From Micromonospora thermarum (GTDB taxonomy: Bacteria; Actinomycetota; Actinomycetes; Mycobacteriales; Micromonosporaceae), in NCBI RefSeq assembly GCF_012034245.1, contig NZ_JAATEO010000018.1, forward strand, positions 62,001-126,000: 64,000 nt of DNA, in the 5' to 3' direction. Shown one piece after another: positions 7,979 through 16,109 of this stretch (positions are counted from its first letter, which is position 1; each line of letters opens with the position of its first letter). Made by a program: the position numbers and the translations under genes. The notes beneath the pieces were generated by a model. That model made no database searches. It was given only the letters and a program-made list of their open reading frames with translations, and was not told where the DNA came from.

Positions 7979-8422
7979 GAGCAGGACTACCTGCGCCGCA
8001 TCGTGCTGCGCGAGCGGGACCTGCCCGGCGGCATCGCGCCGGCGCTGATCGCGCAGACCGTTCGGTTCGCCCTCGACCACGGCTACCACGTGATGTTGGA
8101 GGGCATCCTGCACAGCAGCCGCTACCGGAGCATGCTGACGGCCCTGCGTGACGGTCACCGGGGGCGGTCGCTGTTCTGCTACCTCGACGTGTCCCTGGCC
8201 GAGACCCTGCGCCGGCACCTCACCCGCCCGCAGGCCAGTGAGTTCACCGCGGAGCACATGAGCGGCTGGTACGCCGCTCACGACGTCCTGGGCTGGCCCG
8301 ACGAACTCGTCCTACCCGAGACCACCACCCTGGACGAGGCCGTCGAGGCCATCGCGGCTGCCGCCGGGCTACCCCAGACCGGACGCGACGACGATCTGCT
8401 TCCGAGCGTTCCGTCCCCGTAG
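7979..8422 (+). pseudogene. P-loop kinase-like ATPase, 3' part
   Basis: This is the continuation of the gene begun at 1148: EQDYLRRIVLRERDLPGG, FALDHGYHVMLEGILH, LFCYLDVSLAETLRRH and a C-terminal helix pair, ending in TAG 8420-8422. Codon phase across the GAGC junction matches that of the 5' part. No start codon with a ribosome site precedes it within the element, so it is probably not translated in this arrangement. The LEGILHSSRY segment is typical of adenylate- or zeta-toxin-type kinase folds that phosphorylate small substrates. Confidence 0.75.
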
Positions 8423-8503
8423 CGGAGCTCGGCTGATGCGGCTTCGGTCCTGCCATCTCCCGCTCCTTCCCCAGCGGGGAGTCTCGACAAGAGCCGGGAC
8501 GGT

Positions 8504-11032
8504 TCAGGCAACGGGGGCGGAGCCTGCTCTGCCCGGTTCATCAGGCGTCGTGGACGCTCCTGTCGAGGGACCACCGCGCACCCTTCCGGCATCCGCCAGC
8601 CGTTCCCGCAACTGTGCCGCCTGCGGGGCATCTAAGGCCTCGAAGATCTCGAGTGCAGTCGACCAGTGCCGGCTTGCGCCGCCCGCGTCACCTGTCAACG
8701 CCGTGAGATCTCCCAGGCGCTGGTGCGCCTGACCGCGCTCGTACTCGGTGCCCGCTGGCGTTGCGAGGTCGATGGCCTGTAGCAGCGCGTCCCTTGCGTC
8801 GGCGAGCCGACCCGCCGCTTGGAAGGCCTCGCCGAGGCAGTTGAGGGTCATCACCTCGTCGAGACGTAGACCGAGCCGCGCGAAGGTGGCCCGTGCGGCG
8901 GTCAGGTGGGCGATTGCCTCCGCCGACTCGCCCAGCCGGACCCGGGCCAGTGCGACCCCGCGTTCGGTGATTGCGGCGTTGCGATCAGCGCCGACGGCGC
9001 AGTAGAAGGCCAACGCCGACAGGCTGGCTGACAGGAACTCGGCGTAGTCGCCCTCGTAGAAGCTCAGCCAGGCCCGGTTGGCCAGCGCCGTGTGTACGCC
9101 GTGCTCGTCGCCGACCGTGCGGAACAGCGTCAGCGCTTCCTCGTAGTGGCTGGCTGCCGCCTCGATGTTGCCCTGTTCGAGTTCCGCGAGACCCAGATTG
9201 TTGACAATCATGGCGGCTGCACGCAGGTCGCCCGCCCGCCGCGCCGCATCGAGGGCCGTGCGGTGGGTCGACTCCCACGGTGCCCAACGTTTGGTGATGA
9301 AGAAGTAGCCCCGGAGGGTGTACGCCAACTGCCAGCACGTGACGTCGAGGCCTGCGGCGAAGCTGACTTCGCAGAGTCGCACCAGCCTCGACTCCACCTC
9401 CGACAACCAGGTCAGCGCGGTCCCGTACGCGGAGACGTCGGGCAACTCCGCTGGTGGGTGGGCCACGTCGAGCGGCTCGCGGTGCCGGTGCGGGGTGATG
9501 GTCCGGTCGGCGCTGTCCGCCGCCGCGAGGTGGTAGTCGAGCAGCCTGCGCACCAGGATGTCGCGCTGCGGTGCGGCGATCTCCCGCGCCGCGGACCGTG
9601 CGCAGTAGGCGACCACGAGGTCGTGCATCCGGTAATGATCACGGCCCACCCGGCTGAGCAGATGCCGAACACTGAGCCGGTCGAGCGCCGCACGCGTCTC
9701 GGTCAGCGGCCGGCCGACCATGGCGGCTACCGCGTATGCGTCGATCTCGGCCTGAGGATCGACGCCCAGCACGGTGAACAGGCCGCGATCGTCGTCGGCA
9801 AGCGCCGCCTGCGACAGCGTCAACGCCGCGGCGACGCTCCGCTCGCCGTCATCGAACTCGTCGACACCGGCTGGTCGCGTCACCAGGCGGGCGGCCAGCT
9901 CATCGGGCGAGAGCGCGTCGTCCGCCCGCCAGCGCGCGGCCAGGATGCGCAGTGCCAGCGGCAGGCCGCCACACGCGTCGGCGATGCTGTCGAAAGCCTC
10001 GTCGGGGTCGGGCGCACGCCCGATGACCGCGCGGAACAGCCGTCGCGCGTCGACCTGGCCCAGCACGTCCAGTCTCACCAGCCGGGCCTCGTCCAGCGCG
10101 ACCAACCGGTGCCGGCTGGTGACCAGCATCGCGCACCGGGCGTTCGCGGGAATCAATGGGCGGACCTGAGCCGCGTCTCGCGCGTTGTCGAAGATCAGCA
10201 GCAGCCGACGGACGGCCATCTGGTCGCGGTAGAGCGCCACCCGGTCGTCGGTGGAGCGCGGGATCTGGTCCCCGGGTACGCCGAGCCGGCGCAGCAACCG
10301 GTCGAGCACCTCACCGACGTCGAGCGGATCGGTACCCGGCGTGAACCCGTGGAGATCGAGGAACAAGCACCCGTCGGGGTAGCGGTCGGCGATGAGCCGC
10401 GCCGCCCGCACCGCCAGCGCCGTCTTCCCGACCCCGGCCATGCCGTGTAGTGCGCAGACCGCGGGGACGCTGTCCGCGCTGGGCGCGACGGAGAGCGCGG
10501 CCACGATGTCGGCGAGCTCCGCCGAGCGGCCCTCGAAATGGGCGATTTCCGGCGGCAACCCAAGGATCGCGGGCGGGTGGGACACTCGGGGCTGGTTCCG
10601 CATCGGCGCCGAACGGACCGCTGCCGGCCCGGCGTCCGCCTGGTTGATCCGGTCCAGAATCAGCTCCGCCACATGGTTCACGATCATTTGCTCGTAGCTC
10701 TTGCGGAAGCGGTCGACGGTCACGCCGTACGCCTCCGCCGCCCGGCGGCGGCGGTCCTGGCCCGGCCAGTCCCGGGTTCCGGGGACGAGCCCGAACGTGT
10801 AGCGCGCGGCCGTGCCGAGGCGGCCCTCCTCGATCTCGGCCAACACGGCCGTCAACAGCGCCACGACCGGCGCCGACGACCGCGCGTCCTCGCCGAAGCC
10901 ACACCTGGCGGCGCAGTGTCGCAGGCCGGCCAGTTCCATGCCACGGAGGTTCACCAACCCGGCCTGCCGCACCAGGCGGAGCTCTTCGGCCAGTTCGAGG
11001 TCGCTGGGTTGACGTTCGCCCAACTGGGACAT
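8504..11032 (-). CDS. STAND (NB-ARC) ATPase with TPR repeats
   Basis: This protein has 842 residues. ATG 11032 is preferred over TTG 11038 because the GGGAG site lies nine bases before it. Residues 1-130 form a helical adaptor-like region found ahead of STAND domains (GRLGTAARYTFGLVPGTRDW). The Walker A motif GMAGVGKTAL lies near residues 197-206, Walker B is LLLIFDNA, and a CGGLPLALRIL segment represents the GLPL motif. After a winged-helix part (HDLVVAYCARSA), roughly residues 560-815 are TPR helices. It resembles the C-terminal part of AfsR/SARP proteins without the DNA-binding head. It starts two bases after the HExxH gene and is last in the peptide operon. It probably senses or gates the system's activity, which is inferred. 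Confidence 0.85.
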   Translation of the reverse strand: MSQLGERQPSDLELAEELRLVRQAGLVNLRGMELAGLRHCAARCGFGEDARSSAPVVALLTAVLAEIEEGRLGTAARYTFGLVPGTRDWPGQDRRRRAAEAYGVTVDRFRKSYEQMIVNHVAELILDRINQADAGPAAVRSAPMRNQPRVSHPPAILGLPPEIAHFEGRSAELADIVAALSVAPSADSVPAVCALHGMAGVGKTALAVRAARLIADRYPDGCLFLDLHGFTPGTDPLDVGEVLDRLLRRLGVPGDQIPRSTDDRVALYRDQMAVRRLLLIFDNARDAAQVRPLIPANARCAMLVTSRHRLVALDEARLVRLDVLGQVDARRLFRAVIGRAPDPDEAFDSIADACGGLPLALRILAARWRADDALSPDELAARLVTRPAGVDEFDDGERSVAAALTLSQAALADDDRGLFTVLGVDPQAEIDAYAVAAMVGRPLTETRAALDRLSVRHLLSRVGRDHYRMHDLVVAYCARSAAREIAAPQRDILVRRLLDYHLAAADSADRTITPHRHREPLDVAHPPAELPDVSAYGTALTWLSEVESRLVRLCEVSFAAGLDVTCWQLAYTLRGYFFITKRWAPWESTHRTALDAARRAGDLRAAAMIVNNLGLAELEQGNIEAAASHYEEALTLFRTVGDEHGVHTALANRAWLSFYEGDYAEFLSASLSALAFYCAVGADRNAAITERGVALARVRLGESAEAIAHLTAARATFARLGLRLDEVMTLNCLGEAFQAAGRLADARDALLQAIDLATPAGTEYERGQAHQRLGDLTALTGDAGGASRHWSTALEIFEALDAPQAAQLRERLADAGRVRGGPSTGASTTPDEPGRAGSAPVA

Positions 11033-11034
11033 GC

Positions 11035-12174
11035 TCAACGTCTCCCTTCGTCCGGGCTGGACGGCCGTGCGGCCCCCGAAGCGGTTTCAGTATCCGGGGT
11101 CCAGCCGCACTCAGCGACGGCCTCGGCGAGCGCCAGCGCGCCCGGGAAAGCATCGGTGACCGCGTGCCACCGCCGCCCGAGGCCCTGCTCCAACTCCGGC
11201 GGCAGGATGGGTGTACGCCCCGCGAGCAGGCGCAGCGGCCCCACGACGTAGGTGTCGGCCAGTGTGGTCAGACCGGCGAAGCGCGACGATCCGGTGGCGA
11301 GCGCGGCCCGCAGCGCCGCGGACGGCCAACCGCGAGCGGCCCGCTCCGGAATCCCACCCGGCAGGCGACCGACCCGCTCCACCAGGCCGGCGCGGAGCAT
11401 CGCGGTGAGCTCGGCCTCGCCCCGCGCGGCGCACTCGGCCGCCGCGAGGATCTCGACGGCCATCGCGTAGCTCTCCGCCGCCAGCAGCCCGGCACCGAAC
11501 TCGATCGGGCCCGGGGCGGCCAGCAGGTGGTCCAGGTGGGCGCCCTCATGGATGCCGGTACGCACGATCGCGGCTCGGCCGAGGGGGCGCCGGGTCAGGT
11601 GCAGGACGGTGGCCCCCTGCGGCAACCGCATCCACATCCGACCCGGCAGACCTGGGTCGATATCGCACTCCACCACTCGGAACGCGCGGGTCGGGGACGG
11701 CCGGTAGCGGGTGGCGCGGCAGATGAGCTCGCCGGTGTCGGCCGGCCAGGTCGCGGGTTTGTCGGGTCCTCGCACGGCCGCGAGCGCATCGCAGAAGTCC
11801 GCGACGATCCGGCTGGCCCGCACCGCCTCCCGCCGGTCGGCGCCGTCGGCCTCGACCGGAGCCGGCCCGCATTCCGGATACCACCGCGGCACCGGCCCCC
11901 ATTGTTCGCGGAGCAGCCGCAGCCGCTGAGCGAAGCGCCAACCGTACGAGACGCCGGTCTCCCGTACGACGTCGTCCAGGCCGACCACGGTTGCCGCGGA
12001 TCCCACGACCGCACACCCGACGGCCACGTCAACCCAGCCCCGCACGGTCCAGAGTTCCGCCTCGGCACCGACCGCCGGGACGTCGGCGGCGGCCCGGGCA
12101 GCAGCGACCGCCCAGCGATAGTCGCGCTCGAGATCCGGCGGCGTGATCGCGAGCGGCGCGGCGCGGGTCAGCAC
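11035..12174 (-). CDS. HExxH-motif protein (peptide hydroxylase-like or gluzincin protease-like)
   Basis: This protein has 379 residues. GTG 12174 overlaps the oxygenase stop by seven bases (GTGCTGA). A longer frame upstream lies inside the oxygenase gene and is not used. The metal motif HEGAH is at residues 209-213 (TGIHEGAHLDHLL), with a likely third ligand Glu near 234 in AAESYAMAVE. Two family readings are possible. One is the HExxH peptide-modification proteins of actinobacterial RiPP loci, now known to include 2-oxoglutarate-dependent beta-hydroxylases. The other is a gluzincin protease. The peptide and oxygenase genes just upstream make a peptide substrate likely. It has no signal peptide, so it acts in the cytosol. 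Confidence 0.7.
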   Translation of the reverse strand: MLTRAAPLAITPPDLERDYRWAVAAARAAADVPAVGAEAELWTVRGWVDVAVGCAVVGSAATVVGLDDVVRETGVSYGWRFAQRLRLLREQWGPVPRWYPECGPAPVEADGADRREAVRASRIVADFCDALAAVRGPDKPATWPADTGELICRATRYRPSPTRAFRVVECDIDPGLPGRMWMRLPQGATVLHLTRRPLGRAAIVRTGIHEGAHLDHLLAAPGPIEFGAGLLAAESYAMAVEILAAAECAARGEAELTAMLRAGLVERVGRLPGGIPERAARGWPSAALRAALATGSSRFAGLTTLADTYVVGPLRLLAGRTPILPPELEQGLGRRWHAVTDAFPGALALAEAVAECGWTPDTETASGAARPSSPDEGRR

Positions 12175-12860
12175 GCCGCACGCACCCGTATGCGGTAGAG
12201 CAGCCGCCGCGGGTCGGTGAAAGGGGTGCGGCCGTGCAGCACCCGCCGGTTGTCGACAATCACCGCGTCGCCCGCGTCGAGGCGGAGCTGGACGATCTTC
12301 TCGGAGGTCGCGATCGCGGCCGCGAACCGCTCGGCCACCTCGTGCTGCCGCCGGTCGCGCGCGACGAAGTTGTCCCGCCGCCAGCGGATGGTGCCGTCCC
12401 CCGCCAGGACCGGTGCGCGGAAGGGTGGCTGGGCGGCGAATTCGGCCGGCACCGACCAGCTCCACCGCGACGCCCGCAGCGCCCGAAGATCGCCGGTTCG
12501 CTGTACGGAGGCTTCGGCGTCAGCCGCGGCCAGGAGCAGGGTGTCACCCCCGTCCCGGGCCGGCCGTACGACGAAGAGCAGGACCAACTCCTCGGGGTCG
12601 GGCCGGTACTGGGCGTCGGTGTGCAGGGCGGCCGCGCCGGCCCGCACCGAGAACGTCGAATCTGGATTGCCGGTGCGGGGTGTCACCGGCCATAGGGCCC
12701 GCCCGCCGTCCCGGGTCGACGGGGAGCCGAACGCGAGGGCGAGACGCAGCATGCCGTCGGCGTCGACCTCACCCTTTCGAGTCAGCAGCGGAAGGTCCCG
12801 CAGGACCAGGTAGCCGGTGGCAGGCAACCGCGCGGTGCCGGCGAGTTCGAGCCCGGACAT
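12168..12860 (-). CDS. 2-oxoglutarate/Fe(II) oxygenase, TauD/clavaminate-synthase type
   Basis: This 230-residue protein has an ATG at 12860 overlapping the peptide's TGA (ATGA). The iron ligands are visible: His-x-Asp in ALHTDAQY (residues 80-82) and the distal His in VLHGRTPF (about 209), followed by the 2-oxoglutarate-binding Arg in LYRIRVRA. It is shorter than typical TauD (about 280 residues) and close to clavaminate-synthase-like oxygenases. The tight coupling to a 60-residue peptide and an HExxH gene argues that it hydroxylates, desaturates or cyclises a peptide or its product. The substrate is not deducible from sequence alone. Confidence 0.85.
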   Translation of the reverse strand: MSGLELAGTARLPATGYLVLRDLPLLTRKGEVDADGMLRLALAFGSPSTRDGGRALWPVTPRTGNPDSTFSVRAGAAALHTDAQYRPDPEELVLLFVVRPARDGGDTLLLAAADAEASVQRTGDLRALRASRWSWSVPAEFAAQPPFRAPVLAGDGTIRWRRDNFVARDRRQHEVAERFAAAIATSEKIVQLRLDAGDAVIVDNRRVLHGRTPFTDPRRLLYRIRVRAAC

Positions 12861-13042
12861 CAGCAGCCTCCGATCCGGTCGTCGAACAGGCCGGTCAGGA
12901 CCCGCAGCAGGAACCGGACAGCCTCGCCGGTCTGCTCCGTCTGCCACCACCGGATGCGGTGGTCGTCCGTCGCCCGCGGCCGCGCCGGCCGGTGGTCGGT
13001 GCGCTCAAGGCCGGAGAGCCGGCCCTCGGTGGGTAAGAACAT
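12860..13042 (-). CDS. 60-residue peptide, putative modification substrate
   Basis: ATG 13042 has an AAGGAGA site (13054-13048) five bases upstream and the stop overlaps the oxygenase ATG, so translation is well supported. The peptide starts MFLPTEGRLSGLER, has a basic middle (HRPARPRATDDHRIRWW) and ends in a helical stretch (VRFLLRVLTGLF) followed by DDRIGGC-COOH. It has no signal peptide. No FxSxx end, lanthipeptide Ser/Thr-Cys pattern or cyclophane repeat is present. The terminal Gly-Gly-Cys, together with aromatic and Arg residues, could be sites for the two downstream oxygenase/metal enzymes. It might instead be a small regulatory subunit. Confidence 0.7.
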   Translation of the reverse strand: MFLPTEGRLSGLERTDHRPARPRATDDHRIRWWQTEQTGEAVRFLLRVLTGLFDDRIGGC

Positions 13043-13181
13043 CGGTATCTCCTTGAGTTCGCCCGTATCTCCAGCCAATCGGCCCGGCCGGGTGACATCT
13101 GGGTCGTCGAGCGGCGTAGCCCGGGTACCTTCTGGGCATGTCCGGCCGAAGAGCCGGACCACCGCGCGAAGGCGAGGTCAG
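13043..13181. promoter_or_regulatory. Divergent promoter region between peptide operon and TIR-STAND gene
   Basis: These 139 bases separate the starts of two divergent transcription units, so both promoters must lie here or overlap the genes. A stem with 7 bp arms (13140-13146 and 13153-13159) lies in the TIR-side leader. I cannot pick convincing -35/-10 boxes. Shared control of the peptide operon and the TIR protein is the natural inference. Confidence 0.5.
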
Positions 13182-16109
13182 ATGGGCGGCTACGACGTCT
13201 TCCTCTCGCTGGCCGGGCCGGACCGGGACGACGCCCTCCGGCTCGCCGCAGCCCTTGACCGCGAAGGCCTCCGGGTGTTCGTCGACGACGAGGAGATCCC
13301 GCTGTTCGAGTCGATCACGGCGGAGATCGAGGACGCCCTCAACGCGTCGAAGGTGCTGGTGACCTACTTCTCGCGCAGCTTTCCCGGCCGGCCGGCCTGC
13401 GAGGTCGAACTGACCGCGGCGTTCTTGTCCGGGCAGCGCGAGGGCGACCCGACCCGACGGGTGGTGGTGGTCAACCCGGAGCCGACGGTCGATCACCTGC
13501 ACCCCGTGGAACTCGCCGACGCGCGCTTCGCCCTGATGACCGGGGACACCGACGAGCGGTCGCTGCAATCGCTCGCCAAGCGGATAAAGGAGCGAGTCGA
13601 CGTCACCACGGGCACCATCGGTGGAGTTGTCCTCAGCGATCGGCTGCGCTGGATCGGCCGAGAGACCCCGGGAACCCTCCACCTTGTGGGCCGCTACGCC
13701 GAGACCTGGGAGCTGCACTCCAAGCTGCACCGCGGCGACTTCACTCTCACGCAGGACATCCCGACCGGCGGGGTGGTCACCGTCGACGGCCTGCCCGGCA
13801 GCGGAAAGACGAGCCTCGTCGCCGGTTACGCCCGTCGGTTCGGCGCGCGCTTCCCCGGCGGGGTCCACTGGATCAGCCTCGCCGGCGCCACCGCCGCCGA
13901 CGTCCTCGGTGCGTACGGCGACGCCCTGCGGGTGCTGGCCGACAGCGCCGGGATGGAGATCTCACCGCACACCAGCGTCGATCACCTGTGCGGCGAGTTC
14001 GCCAACCGGATCGCGATGGGTCGGCAGCCCGCGTTGTGGGTCGTGGACGACGTGCCCTCAGGTCTGGATCCGGCACTGATCCAGCGGTTGGCGCCGAAGG
14101 CGGGCCCGCTGCTGCGGACGATCCTGATCGGCCGCGAGCGTCCCGCAGACGAGCGCTTTCCGCATGTCTCCGTCGGTCCGATGACGGCGGTTGATGCTGC
14201 CCAGCTCCTGCGGGCGTACCGCGTGCCGGTCCTCGATCCGGCCGACCGCCGCGCATTCGACGAACTCGTCGCCCGGCTCGGCGGCCACGCCCTGGCGCTG
14301 ACAACGGTTGGACGGCAGCTACGGGATCGGCAGGGGCTGGAGTCCTTCTCGGACTTCGTGCGCCGGTTGGATGCCGGGCTGGTCCCGCTGGACGCCGTCA
14401 CCGCCGTCCTCGCGGAGGTCATGGTCGGACTCGGCACCGCCGCCCGGCAGATCCTCGACGTCTCGACGGTCTGCGCCGCCGCCCCGGTGCCGGTGGCCAT
14501 GCTGCGCCAGGTGCTCGAGCGGGCCGCGGCGGTCAGTCGTGACGCGGCCGCCACCATTGGCGACGGGCTGGTCGAGCTGCGGGAGCGCGGGCTGGCGACC
14601 CGGGACGGTGCGAGCTGGCAGGTGCACTCGTTGGTCCGGGAGATCGCCGACACCCACGTCACCGCGGCCGTCGATCGGTTTGTGCTGGCCGGTCACGCGG
14701 CGTCGGCCGTGCTGGACCTCGCCGGGAAGCTGCCTGCGGACGGCCGTGGGCAGTTGACGGCCCACGCCGCCCGCCTGCGCGCCGACCCGCGCGTCGGTCC
14801 CGCGGATCAGGAGGCGTTGCTGCGGCTGCTCGCGGCGCACTACTCGACCTGGGGCCAGCCGCACGTCGCGATGACCTACCTGGAGGAAATCGTCGCCCGA
14901 GGGCGGGCGAGCCGGTCCGATCTTGTGGACACGGCCGAGGCGTGCCTCGGCGCCGGCCGGGCCAAGCGGGCGCTGCACCACTTGGCGACGGTGTCAACGG
15001 CGCCAGGTGCGCACCGAGTCGGGCCCGACCAGGTGACGGCAGTGGCAACTGCGCTTCGGGTCGAGCTCGTCACCGCCCAGGCTCGCGACGCGCTCGGCGA
15101 GTTCGCCGCCGCAGACCATCTCTGGGTCGCTCTCGACGCCGCCACTGCGGATGCCTCGTTGAGCGCGCAGAGCGCCGCCATCCGGATCGCGCTCATCCGG
15201 AGCCGGGTGATCCGGGGCGAGTTGGCCGAGGCCGCGGCCCGGCTTCGTACGCTCATCGCGGATCTCGCCGCGGACGACGGCGCGTACGCGCTCGAACGCC
15301 TTCAGGAGGCGCGCATCGAGCTGGCCCGCGTCCAGATGACCACCAACGAGCAGCAGGAGGCCCGGCGCACCGCGCGACTCGTCGTCGAGCACTACGCCGC
15401 TCACAATCTCGCCGACCACATCCACGCTCGCCAGGCGCGACTGGTGCTCGACGGGGCGCACCTGGCGCTCGGGCTCTGGGGGCTCAACCCGGACCCGGCG
15501 CACTGGCGGCGGGCGTGCCGGTCAATCGGTGAGCTGTTGCGCAGCCAGCGCGACGAGATCGGGCCGCTGAACCTGACCACGCTCGCGACCGAGGTCGAGT
15601 ACGCGCACGCGCTGCTGTGCAACGGCCTGGCCCGGCACGCCACCGCGCTGCTCAACGGCACCCGCGCGCGCGTGGCACAACTGCTCGGCCCCGACCATCC
15701 GCTGCACCTGCACGCACTGCTGCTCGCCGGCCGGGCCGCGGCGCAACGCGCCGACTACACCGCTGCTCTCGACTTGCACGACCGGGCCCACCGGGGGATG
15801 AATCGGGTCCTGGGCCCCCGGCACCCGCAGACCGTGCATGCCCTCTACGGGCTGGGCGTCGCGCTTGCCCTCACCGGTCAGCGGGGGAGGGCCTCCCGGA
15901 TCTTCGCCGACGTCCGCCGCGTCGCGCCGCGGACCGTCGGCCGCAAGACCGACCTCCACGCCCAGGGCTGGGTGGCGATGCCGCTGGTCGTGTTGCCCAG
16001 CGCGTTGTGGCGCACGGTGGCGACGGCGTCCCGCAGGCCGCCGGAGCAGTCTGTCGCCGCGCCGCACGACTGGGTCCTCGCCGAGGCGGCCGGTCAGCCG
16101 TCGACCTGA
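13182..16109 (+). CDS. TIR-STAND-TPR protein 1
   Basis: This 975-residue protein starts at ATG 13182 behind GAAGGCGAGG. Residues 1-150 form a TIR domain (GYDVFLSLAGPDRDDA, VFVDDEEIP) with a C-x-x-E-L segment (ACEVEL, Glu about 76) where NADase TIRs carry the catalytic Glu. The Walker A motif GLPGSGKTSL lies near residue 205 and Walker B is ALWVVDDVP, followed by a winged-helix region (SWQVHSLVREIAD). From about residue 560 on are TPR repeats (LHLHALLLAGRAAAQRADY). This is the plan of STAND sensors in which TPR binding triggers nucleotide-dependent oligomerisation and TIR activity. It is divergent from the peptide operon, and its 3' end overlaps the next gene tail to tail by 16 bases. Confidence 0.85.
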   Translation: MGGYDVFLSLAGPDRDDALRLAAALDREGLRVFVDDEEIPLFESITAEIEDALNASKVLVTYFSRSFPGRPACEVELTAAFLSGQREGDPTRRVVVVNPEPTVDHLHPVELADARFALMTGDTDERSLQSLAKRIKERVDVTTGTIGGVVLSDRLRWIGRETPGTLHLVGRYAETWELHSKLHRGDFTLTQDIPTGGVVTVDGLPGSGKTSLVAGYARRFGARFPGGVHWISLAGATAADVLGAYGDALRVLADSAGMEISPHTSVDHLCGEFANRIAMGRQPALWVVDDVPSGLDPALIQRLAPKAGPLLRTILIGRERPADERFPHVSVGPMTAVDAAQLLRAYRVPVLDPADRRAFDELVARLGGHALALTTVGRQLRDRQGLESFSDFVRRLDAGLVPLDAVTAVLAEVMVGLGTAARQILDVSTVCAAAPVPVAMLRQVLERAAAVSRDAAATIGDGLVELRERGLATRDGASWQVHSLVREIADTHVTAAVDRFVLAGHAASAVLDLAGKLPADGRGQLTAHAARLRADPRVGPADQEALLRLLAAHYSTWGQPHVAMTYLEEIVARGRASRSDLVDTAEACLGAGRAKRALHHLATVSTAPGAHRVGPDQVTAVATALRVELVTAQARDALGEFAAADHLWVALDAATADASLSAQSAAIRIALIRSRVIRGELAEAAARLRTLIADLAADDGAYALERLQEARIELARVQMTTNEQQEARRTARLVVEHYAAHNLADHIHARQARLVLDGAHLALGLWGLNPDPAHWRRACRSIGELLRSQRDEIGPLNLTTLATEVEYAHALLCNGLARHATALLNGTRARVAQLLGPDHPLHLHALLLAGRAAAQRADYTAALDLHDRAHRGMNRVLGPRHPQTVHALYGLGVALALTGQRGRASRIFADVRRVAPRTVGRKTDLHAQGWVAMPLVVLPSALWRTVATASRRPPEQSVAAPHDWVLAEAAGQPST

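Noticed and set aside
12175..12465. Longer N-terminus for the HExxH protein
   Set aside because: The extension lies inside the oxygenase gene and is low-complexity; GTG 12174 overlapping the upstream stop fits better.
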